Of a stretch of DNA of 27,550 nucleotides, positions 1 through 6,512 are shown piece by piece. The DNA comes from Pseudomonadota bacterium (GTDB taxonomy: Bacteria; Pseudomonadota; Gammaproteobacteria; Xanthomonadales; Xanthomonadaceae): the NCBI GenBank assembly GCA_023388355.1, contig JAEWGI010000033.1:1-27550 (forward strand). The letters run 5' to 3'. The notes beneath the pieces were generated by a model. It was not told where the DNA came from, did not search any database, and saw only the letters and a program-made list of their open reading frames with translations. Positions within the stretch are counted from its first letter, which is position 1; each line of letters opens with the position of its first letter. The translations under genes were made by a program, and so were the position numbers.

Positions 1-128
1 CCGCCAGGACCGATGTGTTCGAATACATCGAGCGGTTCCACAACCCGAGAATGCGGCGCAGGGTCGCCAGGCAAGACCAGAAGTTCTCAGCCCTTTTACA
101 ACCGTCCGTGATTTCGGGGTAGAACCCA
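1..128 (+). mobile_element. Right end of an IS3-family insertion sequence (partial)
   Basis: The window opens inside an insertion sequence. It carries the last codons of an IS3-type transposase, and the element probably ends a few bases after the stop codon. I place the boundary at about 128 because reverse-strand LysR-like coding sequence becomes recognisable immediately beyond it, and because IS3 elements usually end in CA. The left end lies outside the window, so neither the terminal inverted repeat nor a target duplication can be verified. Confidence 0.6.
3..122 (+). CDS. IS3-family transposase OrfB, C-terminal fragment
   Basis: The plus strand, from the window edge to the TAG at 120-122, encodes a 39-residue tail containing DVFEYIERFHNPRMRRR. 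The pattern YIERF-N-RMRR is the typical C-terminal end of the rve integrase domain in the second open reading frame of IS3-family elements, just after the last catalytic acidic residue. The protein would be a DDE transposase made by programmed frameshifting from orfA. Only its end is visible, so I cannot say whether the complete gene is intact. The identification rests on this short but characteristic tail. Confidence 0.75.
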   Translation, partial: ARTDVFEYIERFHNPRMRRRVARQDQKFSALLQPSVISG

Positions 129-539
129 CCGCGACGATAGAGTCGTTTACGGTCACCTGACCGTCGACGCGGACATTCAGCTCGCGGTCGCCCTGCAGGA
201 ACTCCCAGTTGTAGATCGCCCCGTGCGTCGGCATGCGCAGGTTGATGCATCGATGTGCGGTGAGGTCGTGCGGATTTTCCGGCCGGCCGTACCGCTTGAA
301 ATAGCCGGGCGAACCGACCACCGCCAGACGCAGGTCGGGGCCGATCGGCACCGCGATCATGTCCTTGGCGAGCTGTTCACCCAGGCGCACGCCCGCGTCG
401 AAGCGGTCGGCCACGATGTCGACGAGGGTGCCGTCGGTCGACAGCTCGACGTGGATGTCGGGAAACTTCGCCAGTAGCGGCGCCAGCGCCGGCACGAGCA
501 GCAGCTGAGCCCGCGCCGGACCGTCGCCATTCGACTTCG
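129..539 (-). pseudogene. LysR-family regulator remnant (effector-binding domain only)
   Basis: Read on the minus strand from about 539 to 129, the sequence gives a typical LysR substrate-binding domain. Segments such as [42 protein letters not shown] and TAHRCINLRMP are the standard signatures of the LTTR effector-binding fold. The N-terminal winged helix-turn-helix is missing: the frame upstream of about 530 runs into the promoter of the toxin-antitoxin operon. The C-terminal third is also missing, because the reading is cut in VTVNDSIVAVG by the insertion-sequence end at about 128. The remnant has no start codon and no DNA-binding domain and should be non-functional. It marks repeated insertion and deletion at this site. 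Confidence 0.8.
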
Positions 540-549
540 CCGACCTGTC

Positions 550-578
550 TTGACATGAGTCCCGATTGGGACTACGAT
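550..578 (+). promoter_or_regulatory. Sigma-70 promoter of the toxin-antitoxin operon
   Basis: TTGACA (550-555), a perfect -35 hexamer, is followed after exactly 17 bp by TACGAT (573-578), which matches the -10 consensus at four of six positions. Transcription would begin near 585, about 23 bases before the antitoxin ATG at 608. The inverted repeat at 558-573 fills the spacer, so a bound repressor would exclude RNA polymerase. Confidence 0.6.
558..573. promoter_or_regulatory. Operator 1 of the TA operon (inverted repeat)
   Basis: AGTCCCGATTGGGACT is a perfect inverted repeat with 6-bp arms and a 4-bp centre, lying between the -35 and -10 hexamers. Xre-type antitoxins normally autorepress by binding such sites. 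The assignment as the antitoxin operator is an inference from position and symmetry. Confidence 0.6.
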
Positions 579-582
579 CATA

Positions 583-600
583 TCCCAGTCCAGTCTGGGA
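583..600. promoter_or_regulatory. Operator 2 of the TA operon (inverted repeat)
   Basis: TCCCAGTCCAGTCTGGGA has perfect 6-bp arms around a 6-bp centre and lies at the predicted transcription start. It shares the TCCC...GGGA outer pattern with operator 1, 25 bp upstream (start to start). Two similar sites at about 2.4-turn spacing suggest cooperative or toxin-ratio-dependent autorepression, which is inferred and not shown. Confidence 0.5.
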
Positions 601-607
601 CCATGTC

Positions 608-1006
608 ATGCAGCAAGCCCATCCCCTCCCCGGCCCCGCCCGCCGGGATCTCGCCGGTCCCGCCCTGCGCGCCTTCTTCCGGATCAGCGAACGCTGGGGG
701 CTGAGCGCCGAACACGAGCGCGTATTGCTGGGCAGCCCCGGCCGGTCCACCTTCTTCCGCTGGAAGCGCGACCTCGACGGGCAGCTGCCCCACGACGCGC
801 TGGAGCGCATCAGCTACCTGCTGGGTATCTACAAGGCGCTGCACCTGATTTTCCCGGACGAGGGCCAGGCCGATGGCTGGGTGCGTCGCGCCAACACGGC
901 CCCCCTGTTCGGCGGTCGCTCCGCGCTCGACCGGATGCTCGGCGGCCAGGTCGCCGACCTGTTCGTGGTCCGGCAGTACCTGGACGCGCAGCGCGGCTGG
1001 GGCTGA
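608..1006 (+). CDS. Xre/MbcA/ParS-like antitoxin of a RES-type TA module
   Basis: This 132-residue protein has the two-part layout of RES-toxin antitoxins. Residues about 15-60 form a helix-turn-helix-like segment (GLSAEHERVLLG and STFFRWKRD). Residues about 65-132 match the MbcA/ParS toxin-binding domain, with ALHLIFPD, a W at the start of the NTAPLFGGRSALDRML stretch, and a terminal VRQYLDAQRGW helix. The antitoxin should cap the NAD-binding pocket of its toxin and autorepress the operon. I chose ATG 608 over the upstream in-frame TTG at 566 because 566 lies inside the operator and promoter. The stop codon overlaps the toxin start (TGATG), which implies translational coupling. Family membership is clear; specificity cannot be read. 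Confidence 0.88.
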   Translation: MQQAHPLPGPARRDLAGPALRAFFRISERWGLSAEHERVLLGSPGRSTFFRWKRDLDGQLPHDALERISYLLGIYKALHLIFPDEGQADGWVRRANTAPLFGGRSALDRMLGGQVADLFVVRQYLDAQRGWG

Positions 1007-1680
1007 TGCCGGTCCCGCTGGCCCGCGTCGCGTTCCATCCGGCCTACCGCATCGTGCCGAGCCGCTTTCCGCCGGTCGGCGTGTTCGACGCCATCGCCGA
1101 TCCGGCGGACTACGACGCGCTGTACGAACTCGAATCGATGACCAATCCGCGCCTGCGCGAAGAGCTGGGCGCGATCGGGCTGGTTCCGGCGCATCGCCGC
1201 ATCTCCGGTCCCGGCACCACGCCGATCATGGCCGCCTTCACCCATCTCAATCCCGAAGGCTCGCGCTTTACGACCGGCGCGTTCGGCGTCTACTACTGCG
1301 CCCGCGAGCAGTCCACCGCCATCGCCGAGACGGTCTTCCACCGGACCCGGTTCCTGGCGTACACGCGCGAGCCACCCTGCATCCTGGACATGCGCTGCTA
1401 TGCGGGTGACGTGGACGGCGAGTTCCACGACATCCGCGGCGCCCGGCCCGAGCTCCACGACCCGGACAGCTACGTCGCCAGTCAGCGGTTCGCCACCGAG
1501 CTGCGGGCGCGCGACAGTAACGGCATCGTCTACGACAGCGTGCGTGCGCCCGGCGGTACCTGCCTGGCCGCGTTCCATCCGGACGTGATCGCACCGGTGC
1601 GCCAGGGGCCCCACCTCCAGTACCACTGGGACGGCCACGCCATCGCGCGCGTCACCGAAGCGCGGGACATGGCCTGGTAG
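1006..1680 (+). CDS. RES-domain toxin (NAD-degrading)
   Basis: This is a 224-residue RES-family protein. Characterised members deplete cellular NAD+ by phosphorolysis or glycohydrolysis until the antitoxin neutralises them. The three residues that name the family are visible: Arg87 in a GSRF context followed by GAFGVYY, Glu108 in TAIAETVFHR, and Ser178 in NGIVYDSVR. The length suits the family (about 150-230 aa) and no frameshift is seen, so the toxin looks intact. The start at 1006 shares bases with the antitoxin TGA, the standard antitoxin-first coupled layout. The neighbourhood (IS end, broken LysR gene, repeat array) suggests arrival by horizontal transfer. The physiological role (persistence, plasmid-like addiction or phage defence) is not evident from sequence. 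Confidence 0.88.
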   Translation: MPVPLARVAFHPAYRIVPSRFPPVGVFDAIADPADYDALYELESMTNPRLREELGAIGLVPAHRRISGPGTTPIMAAFTHLNPEGSRFTTGAFGVYYCAREQSTAIAETVFHRTRFLAYTREPPCILDMRCYAGDVDGEFHDIRGARPELHDPDSYVASQRFATELRARDSNGIVYDSVRAPGGTCLAAFHPDVIAPVRQGPHLQYHWDGHAIARVTEARDMAW

Positions 1681-1799
1681 CGGCCTGTGCGCTTCCGGTG
1701 CCGGGAGCGCGCCCGATTGCAGCGGCCGATCGCAGACAGGGTCGGGCCTGACGCCGCCCATGCCCGGCCCGGCACCGCACGCCTTCCGGAAAGAACGCC

Positions 1800-2396
1800 T
1801 TCGCACGCAGGCGGAGAGGGAGCAAGACAGGGCGGTTCGAATGTCGCGCCGTGCCGCTGTTTTGCTCCTTCCCCCGCTTGCGGGGGGAAGGCTGGGATGG
1901 GGGCAGGCGGGGCGATCGGAGCCGGTTTCCCGCGACCTGCGAGGCCCCCACCCCGGCCCTCCCCCGCAGGCGGGGGAGGGAGCAAAGCCGGGCGGTTCGA
2001 ATATCGCGTCGTGCCGCTCTTTTGCTCCTTCCCCCGCCTGCGGGGGAAGGCCGGGATTGGGGCAGGCGGTGGCGATCGGATCCGGTGTCTCGCGACCTGC
2101 GAGGCCCCCACCCCGGCCCTCCCCCGCAGGCGGGGGAGGGAGCAAGGCCGGGTGGTTCGAATGTCGCGCCTTGCCGCTCTTTTGCTCCTTCCCCCGCTTG
2201 CGGGGGAAGGCCGGGATGGGGCAGGCGGCGGCGATCGGATCCGGTGTCTCGCGACCTGCGAGGCCCCCACCCCGGCCCTCCCCCGCAGGCGGGGGAGGGA
2301 GAAAAGCCGGGCGGTTCGAATGTCGCGCCGTGCCGCTCTTTTGCTCCTTCCCCCGCCTGCGGGGGAAGGCCGGGATGGGGGCAGGCGGTGGCGGCG
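1800..2396. repeat. Tandem array of a ~160-bp palindromic repeat unit
   Basis: The marker GGCGGTTCGA (GGTGGTTCGA in the third copy) recurs at 1831, 1991, 2151 and 2310, giving a period of 160, 160 and 159 bp. Each unit holds two near-perfect palindromes. Type A is CCTTCCCCCGC-2-GCGGGGGAAGG (for example 2027-2050). Type B is CCCTCCCCCGC-2-GCGGGGGAGGG (for example 2117-2140). A and B alternate at about 90 and 70 bp. The first half-unit (1800-1830) is degenerate and the last is truncated. Because 160 is not a multiple of three and stop codons are scarce, long spurious reading frames cross the array on both strands. No real gene is visible here. Position 1681-1799 is plain intergenic sequence. 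Confidence 0.9.
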
Positions 2397-2561
2397 CCAG
2401 CACCAGGCGGTCGCCCGGACCGCGCCGGAGTGCGGCGCACCGGCCGTCGCATCACCCACCACTGTTCGTTCGCCATCGGCTCGGAATCGTCACCTTGGCC
2501 ATTGGCACCGGCGGCACGACTTCGGCCACACTCGGGACCTGTCCTGCACCGGTCCTGCCGC
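2397..2561 (+). other. Leader region before the symporter gene
   Basis: This is the 165-bp spacer between the repeat array and the symporter start. I see no convincing promoter hexamer pair, no operator palindrome and no strong Shine-Dalgarno sequence. It presumably contains the promoter of the symporter gene. Confidence 0.4.
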
Positions 2562-4049
2562 ATGTCCTTCACCTCGCCGCTGTTCATCACCTTTGCCGCC
2601 TATCTCCTGCTGATGGTGGGCATCGGTTTCGTGGCCTGGCGCCGCACGCGGACGTTCGACGACTACATCCTGGGCGGGCGCTCGCTCGGCAGCTACGTCA
2701 CCGCGCTGGCGGCCGGTGCGTCGGACATGAGCGGCTGGCTGATGATGGGCCTGCCCGGTGCGCTGTACCTTGGCGGCGCGTCGGAAGCGTGGATCGCGAT
2801 CGGGCTGGTGATCGGCGCCTGGGCGAACTGGCGCTTCGTCGCCGGGCCGCTGCGCGTGTACACCGAGCGCGCGCACAACGCGCTCACCCTGCCCGACTAC
2901 TTCACCCACCGCTTCGAGGACCACAGCCGCCTGCTGCGCGTGTTCTCGGCGCTGGTGGTCCTCGTGTTCTTCGCCATCTATTGCGCCTCGGGCATCGTCG
3001 CCGGCGCGCGCCTGTTCGAGAGCATGTTCGGCCTGCCGTACGGCGAGGCGATGCTGTGGGGCGCGGCGGTGACGATCGCCTACACCTTCATCGGCGGCTT
3101 CCTCGCGGTGAGCTGGACCGACACCGTGCAGGCGACGCTGATGATCTTCGCCCTGCTGCTGGTGCCGGTGTTCGCGTTCGTGGGCACAGGCGGTCCGCGC
3201 GAAGCGCTGGCGCTGGTGGAACAGGTCGATCCGTCGCGACTGCAGTGGATTGGCGCGGGCGGCGTGATCGGCATCGTCTCGCTGCTGGCCTGGGGCCTGG
3301 GCTACGTGGGCCAGCCGCACCTGCTGGCGCGATTCATGGCTGCCGACAGTCTGTCCACCATCCCGCGCGCGCGCCGCATCGCCATGACCTGGATGGTGCT
3401 GTGCCTGGCCGGCTCGATGGCCACCGGCTTCTTCGGCATCGCCTGGTTCGCCGCGCATCCCGACGTGGCCGGGCCGGTGGACGCGAATCCCGAACGCGTG
3501 TTCGTCGCGCTGTCGGAGCTGCTGTTCAACCCGTGGATCGCCGGCGTGCTGCTGTCGGCGATCCTGGCCGCGGTCATGAGCACGCTCGCCGCGCAGCTGC
3601 TGGTGTGTTCGAGCGCGCTCACCGAGGACTTCTACCGCGGCTTCCTGCGCCCGCGCGCGGGGCATCGCGAGCTGGTGTGGTTCGGCCGCGCGATGGTGCT
3701 GGCGGTGGCGCTGCTGGCGATCTGGATCGCGCGCGATCCCGAGTCGCGGGTGCTGGGGCTGGTGGCCTACGCCTGGGCGGGCTTCGGTGCCGCGTTCGGG
3801 CCGGTGGTGGTGCTGTCGCTGTTCTGGAAGCGCATGACCCGCAACGGCGCGCTGGCCGGCATGGTCGCCGGCGCCGCGACCGTGCTGCTGTGGAAGCACA
3901 CCGGCAGCGCGCTGTACGAAATCGTGCCGGGCTTCGCCGCGGCGACGCTGGCGATCGTGGTGGTGAGCCTGCTCGGCGCGGCCCCGTCGCGGGCGCTGGC
4001 CGAGCGCCACGACGAGGTGCGCGGGACGCTGCGCGCGAGCGGGTACTGA
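2562..4049 (+). CDS. putP: Sodium/proline symporter (PutP type)
   Basis: This 495-residue inner-membrane protein belongs to the sodium:solute symporter family and matches PutP in length (about 500 aa) and landmarks. It has an N-terminal helix, then FDDYILGGRSLG (about residues 31-42), ALAAGASDMSGWLMMGLPG (the conserved substrate/sodium-site helix), and later GGFLAVSWTDTVQ and an LLSAILAAVMSTLAAQLLV helix with the conserved serine-rich sodium site. About 13 hydrophobic helices can be counted. PutP couples sodium entry to proline uptake. The substrate is inferred from similarity and could be a related solute. ATG 2562 begins the conserved protein; longer in-frame extensions only run into the repeat array. 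No obvious ribosome-binding site precedes it. It is a single gene, convergent with the following dehydrogenase. Confidence 0.9.
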   Translation: MSFTSPLFITFAAYLLLMVGIGFVAWRRTRTFDDYILGGRSLGSYVTALAAGASDMSGWLMMGLPGALYLGGASEAWIAIGLVIGAWANWRFVAGPLRVYTERAHNALTLPDYFTHRFEDHSRLLRVFSALVVLVFFAIYCASGIVAGARLFESMFGLPYGEAMLWGAAVTIAYTFIGGFLAVSWTDTVQATLMIFALLLVPVFAFVGTGGPREALALVEQVDPSRLQWIGAGGVIGIVSLLAWGLGYVGQPHLLARFMAADSLSTIPRARRIAMTWMVLCLAGSMATGFFGIAWFAAHPDVAGPVDANPERVFVALSELLFNPWIAGVLLSAILAAVMSTLAAQLLVCSSALTEDFYRGFLRPRAGHRELVWFGRAMVLAVALLAIWIARDPESRVLGLVAYAWAGFGAAFGPVVVLSLFWKRMTRNGALAGMVAGAATVLLWKHTGSALYEIVPGFAAATLAIVVVSLLGAAPSRALAERHDEVRGTLRASGY

Positions 4050-4050
4050 G

Positions 4051-4064
4051 GGCGGCGGGCCGCC
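4051..4064. terminator. GC hairpin between convergent genes
   Basis: GGCGGCGGGCCGCC forms a 6-bp perfect stem two bases past the symporter stop codon and 23 bp from the end of the convergent dehydrogenase gene. There is no T tract, so it is a weak candidate for a bidirectional terminator. Confidence 0.3.
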
Positions 4065-4086
4065 GCGCGCGGGGCCAGGTCGGGCC

Positions 4087-4827
4087 TCAGCGCGCGGTGT
4101 AGCCGCCGTCGACCAGGTGATAGCTGCCGGTGATGAACGAGGCGTCGTCGGAGAGCAGGAAGCAGGTCAGCGCCGCCACCTCGTCGGCGGTGCCGAGCCG
4201 GCCGATCGGATGCAGGTCGACCAGGCCGTCGTAGACCGCGCGCTCCAGGTTCGCCAGCAGCGGGGTGTCGATGTAGGCCGGGCCGACGGCGTTGACGCGG
4301 ATGCCGCGGGTGGCGTACTCGATCGCAGTGGTCCGGGTCATGCCCAGCAGCGCGTGCTTGGCCGCCACGTAAGGGAGCGAGCCGCTCCAGCCGACGCTGC
4401 CCAGGATGGAGGCCATGTTGACGATCGCCCCGCCGCCGGTCGCCAGCATCGCTTCCAGCTCGTACTTCATCGAATACATCACACCGTGCAGATTGACGTC
4501 GATGACACGGTGCCAGTCGTCCAGCGGATACTCGGCGGTGGGGTGGCTGGGGCCGCCGATGCCGGCGTTGTTCACCGCCAGGTGCAGGGCGTCGAAGCGC
4601 TCCACCGTGAGCTCGACCATGCGCCGCACGGCGTCCGCATCGGCGACGTCCACCTGCACCGCGATGGCCTCGTCCAGCCCGTCGGCCAGGGCCTGCGCGG
4701 CCTCGAGGTTGTAGTCGGCCACCGCCACCTTCGCCCCGCCCGCGGCCAGCCGCCGGCACACCGCTTCGCCGATGCCCGACGCGCCGCCGGTGACGATCGC
4801 GACCCTGCCCCTGAAATCCTGCGCCAT
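4087..4827 (-). CDS. Short-chain dehydrogenase/reductase
   Basis: This 246-residue classical SDR catalyses NAD(P)-dependent oxidation or reduction of an alcohol/ketone substrate. The visible motifs are TGGASGIG (residues 13-20, cofactor loop), Asp38 after strand 2 (favours NAD over NADP), NNAG (86-89), Ser140, and Tyr153 with Lys157 in YVAAK. GPAYIDTPLL and DGGYTAR close the fold. The start at 4827 is supported by GGAGGA seven bases upstream; the in-frame extension to 4887 lacks such a site. An FNR-type box lies 60 bp upstream at a distance suited to activation (see 4887-4900), suggesting a role in low-oxygen redox balance. The substrate cannot be inferred; hydroxybutyrate- or acetoin-type dehydrogenases are plausible relatives. 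Confidence 0.9.
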   Translation of the reverse strand: MAQDFRGRVAIVTGGASGIGEAVCRRLAAGGAKVAVADYNLEAAQALADGLDEAIAVQVDVADADAVRRMVELTVERFDALHLAVNNAGIGGPSHPTAEYPLDDWHRVIDVNLHGVMYSMKYELEAMLATGGGAIVNMASILGSVGWSGSLPYVAAKHALLGMTRTTAIEYATRGIRVNAVGPAYIDTPLLANLERAVYDGLVDLHPIGRLGTADEVAALTCFLLSDDASFITGSYHLVDGGYTAR

Positions 4828-4886
4828 GGCGCTTCCTCCGTTGCCCGGGAACGGGACGATGATGCGCCACCTGCCGTGACCGCACA

Positions 4887-4900
4887 TTGATCGGGATCAT
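4887..4900. promoter_or_regulatory. FNR/Anr/Dnr-type box
   Basis: TTGATCGGGATCAT matches the FNR-family consensus TTGAT-N4-ATCAA in nine of ten specified positions. If the dehydrogenase transcript starts near 4852, the box centre (4893.5) falls at about -41.5, the classic class II activation position, and CATCAT (4859-4864, read on the minus strand) sits as a -10 element with four of six matches. The box therefore probably activates the dehydrogenase gene under low oxygen or nitric oxide. Regulator identity is not resolvable. Confidence 0.6.
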
Positions 4901-4915
4901 TCGCGAATCCAGAAT
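4887..4915 (+). promoter_or_regulatory. Possible leaderless promoter of the DUF488 gene
   Basis: TTGATC (4887-4892), 17 bp, then CAGAAT (4910-4915) resembles a sigma-70 promoter with four of six matches in each hexamer. The expected start point, seven bases on, is 4922, which is the A of the DUF488 ATG. No Shine-Dalgarno sequence is seen before that ATG. The -35 hexamer lies within the FNR-type box, so the same bound regulator could repress this gene while activating the divergent dehydrogenase. Confidence 0.4.
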
Positions 4916-4921
4916 CGGCGC

Positions 4922-5269
4922 ATGGACCTCCGGCTCAAGCGTGCCTACGAGGCGCCGGCCCGCGGCGACGGGCACCGCATCCTGGTCGAGCGGCTGTGGC
5001 CGCGCGGGGTGAAGAAGGAGGCGCTGGCGCTGGACCTGTGGCTGAAGGACATCGCGCCCAGTACGGCGCTGCGCACGTGGTTCGCGCACGAGCCGGCGCG
5101 CTTCGACGGTTTCATCGGCCGCTACCACAAGGAGCTGGAGGCGAACGCGGAGGCCGTGGCCGTGCTCGACGAATGGCTGCGCAAGGGCCGCACCACCCTG
5201 GTCCACGCCGCCCGCGATCCGGAAATGAACAGCGCCAGGGTGCTGCGCGACTGGCTGCTCGCGCGCTGA
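4922..5269 (+). CDS. DUF488 family protein
   Basis: This 115-residue protein matches the short bacterial DUF488 family (YeaO-like). The N-terminal LKRAYEAP and the hallmark RILVERLWPRGVKKE (about residues 19-33) are present, followed by LDLWLKDIAPSTALRTWF, RFDGFIGRYHKEL and a C-terminal TLVHAARDPEMNSA segment where many members have LLYAARD. It is a small soluble alpha/beta protein, presumably cytoplasmic. The family has no established biochemical role. It is divergent from the dehydrogenase gene and convergent with the DUF5694 gene, from which 18 bp separate it. The start is the first ATG of the conserved region, and translation may be leaderless. Family assignment is firm; function is unknown. 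Confidence 0.85.
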   Translation: MDLRLKRAYEAPARGDGHRILVERLWPRGVKKEALALDLWLKDIAPSTALRTWFAHEPARFDGFIGRYHKELEANAEAVAVLDEWLRKGRTTLVHAARDPEMNSARVLRDWLLAR

Positions 5270-5287
5270 CCCGCGGACCGGTTTGCT

Positions 5288-6361
5288 TCAGTCGCCGGCG
5301 AGGATGCGCGCCGCGTCAACCACCTCCACGCCCTGCAGCTGCGCCAGGGTGCGATCGAACCAGGCCTTGTGCGACACCCCGACGATCGCGAGCACGCGCG
5401 CGCCGGGGCGCTCGCGGAAGGTGGCGCCGATGTTGGCCACCATGCGCAGATTGCGCAGGTCCCAGCCGGTGACGTACTGGCGGCCGAACATCTGCGCAGA
5501 TCCTTCCGCCAGCGCGAGTCCGAAGTCGCAACGCATCGGCATGCGCTGGTAGTCGACGCTGTTGATATGCCGGTACAGCGGCAGCAGGTCGGGCTTCTGG
5601 CGCAACGTGCGGTCGCGTTCACGCAGCGCGGCACAGTCGGGCGGCGCGCGGTTCCACGCGCCGCGGATCGCGGTGGCGAAGCCGTCCATGTCGTCGATGC
5701 GCAGATTGTCGCCGGTGTGGTCGTCGACCGGATGCACCCGCTCCAGGCCCAGGCGCACGGCCAGCGCGGCCGCGATCACGGTGTTCTCGTTGCTGGAGGC
5801 GGCGCGCTTGCGCAGCGCCGCCACCAGCGTTTCGTCGAGGCCGTCGCCGGGTCGCCGCTCTGCGGCGTCCAGGCGCAGCCACTGCACCAGGGCCGAGGTG
5901 GGATCGCCGGCGGCGAGGAAGGTCGCGGCCAGGCGACGACGCTGCAGCGGGGTCGGCGCTTCGGGCCAGTCCGCCAGCCGCGCCTGGACGGCGGCGATCG
6001 CCGCGGGCAGGTCAAGGCCGGTGGTGGCCCGCGCGGCCGCGGTGTCCGGGCAGTAGCGCACGCCACCCTCGGGATCGAAGACCGCCGGGTGCCGCGCCAT
6101 CAGATCGCAGGTTTGCCCTGGCATGGCCTCGATGGTGATGACATCGGGTGCGAATGCGGCCAACCGTCGGAGCAGCGGCTCGATCGCGCCCACAGGCACG
6201 TCGCCGGCATCGTCCTGGGCCAGATGCACGGTGCCCAGTACGAGCACGCGGGTAGGCAAGCCGGCGAAGGCCTGCTGCACGGGTGTCGCCCCCGCCGGCG
6301 CGGCGAGCGCGAACAGCGGGCTGGTGGCGAGCAACAGGGCGGATAGCAGCGGAAGACGCAT
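5288..6361 (-). CDS. Exported DUF5694 domain protein
   Basis: This 357-residue protein has a clear signal peptide: basic MR, hydrophobic residues 3-20, and likely cleavage after ALA at 18-20. The mature part starts with TRVLVLGTVHLAQD (GTVHL at about 43-47). It ends with MVANIGATFRERPGARVLAIVGVSHKAWFD, where the VGVSHK histidine pairs with the first GTxH histidine. This two-histidine pattern is that of DUF5694, which is distantly related to the TraB/TIKI/ChaN fold, some members of which are metal-dependent hydrolases. It probably acts in the periplasm; the reaction is unknown. The middle (residues about 120-290) is helical and rich in Ala/Arg. A perfect 6+1+6 inverted repeat (GGTCACCGTGACC, 6428-6440) lies 67 bp upstream and may be an operator. 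The family call is good; the enzymatic call is only a suggestion. Confidence 0.75.
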   Translation of the reverse strand: MRLPLLSALLLATSPLFALAAPAGATPVQQAFAGLPTRVLVLGTVHLAQDDAGDVPVGAIEPLLRRLAAFAPDVITIEAMPGQTCDLMARHPAVFDPEGGVRYCPDTAAARATTGLDLPAAIAAVQARLADWPEAPTPLQRRRLAATFLAAGDPTSALVQWLRLDAAERRPGDGLDETLVAALRKRAASSNENTVIAAALAVRLGLERVHPVDDHTGDNLRIDDMDGFATAIRGAWNRAPPDCAALRERDRTLRQKPDLLPLYRHINSVDYQRMPMRCDFGLALAEGSAQMFGRQYVTGWDLRNLRMVANIGATFRERPGARVLAIVGVSHKAWFDRTLAQLQGVEVVDAARILAGD

Positions 6362-6512
6362 CGGCTCGGCTCCGGGTCCGGGATGGCGCCATCACACCCG
6401 CTCCCGGCAACGCGCGCATGATCGGATGGTCACCGTGACCTTCGGCGCAGCCACTGCCGGCGCATCCGGATCCTCGCTGCATTCCCCCCGCCCTCGCCAG
6501 GCGTCCGTCGTT

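Noticed and set aside
566..607. Upstream TTG start for the antitoxin
   Set aside because: It lies inside the operator and before the predicted transcription start, so it could not be on the mRNA.
1800..2396. Regularly spaced repeats that could suggest a CRISPR array
   Set aside because: The period is 160 bp, the spacers between palindromes are themselves repeated, and no cas genes are nearby.
1760..4102. Very long plus-strand frame rich in Pro, Gly, Arg and Ala crossing the repeat array and the symporter gene
   Set aside because: It is a shadow frame of the palindromic repeats and of the symporter gene; the symporter frame has clear family motifs and this one has none.
6428..6440. GGTCACCGTGACC inverted repeat upstream of the DUF5694 gene as a defined operator
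   Set aside because: The symmetry is real, but no promoter or regulator can be tied to it, so it is mentioned only under the gene.
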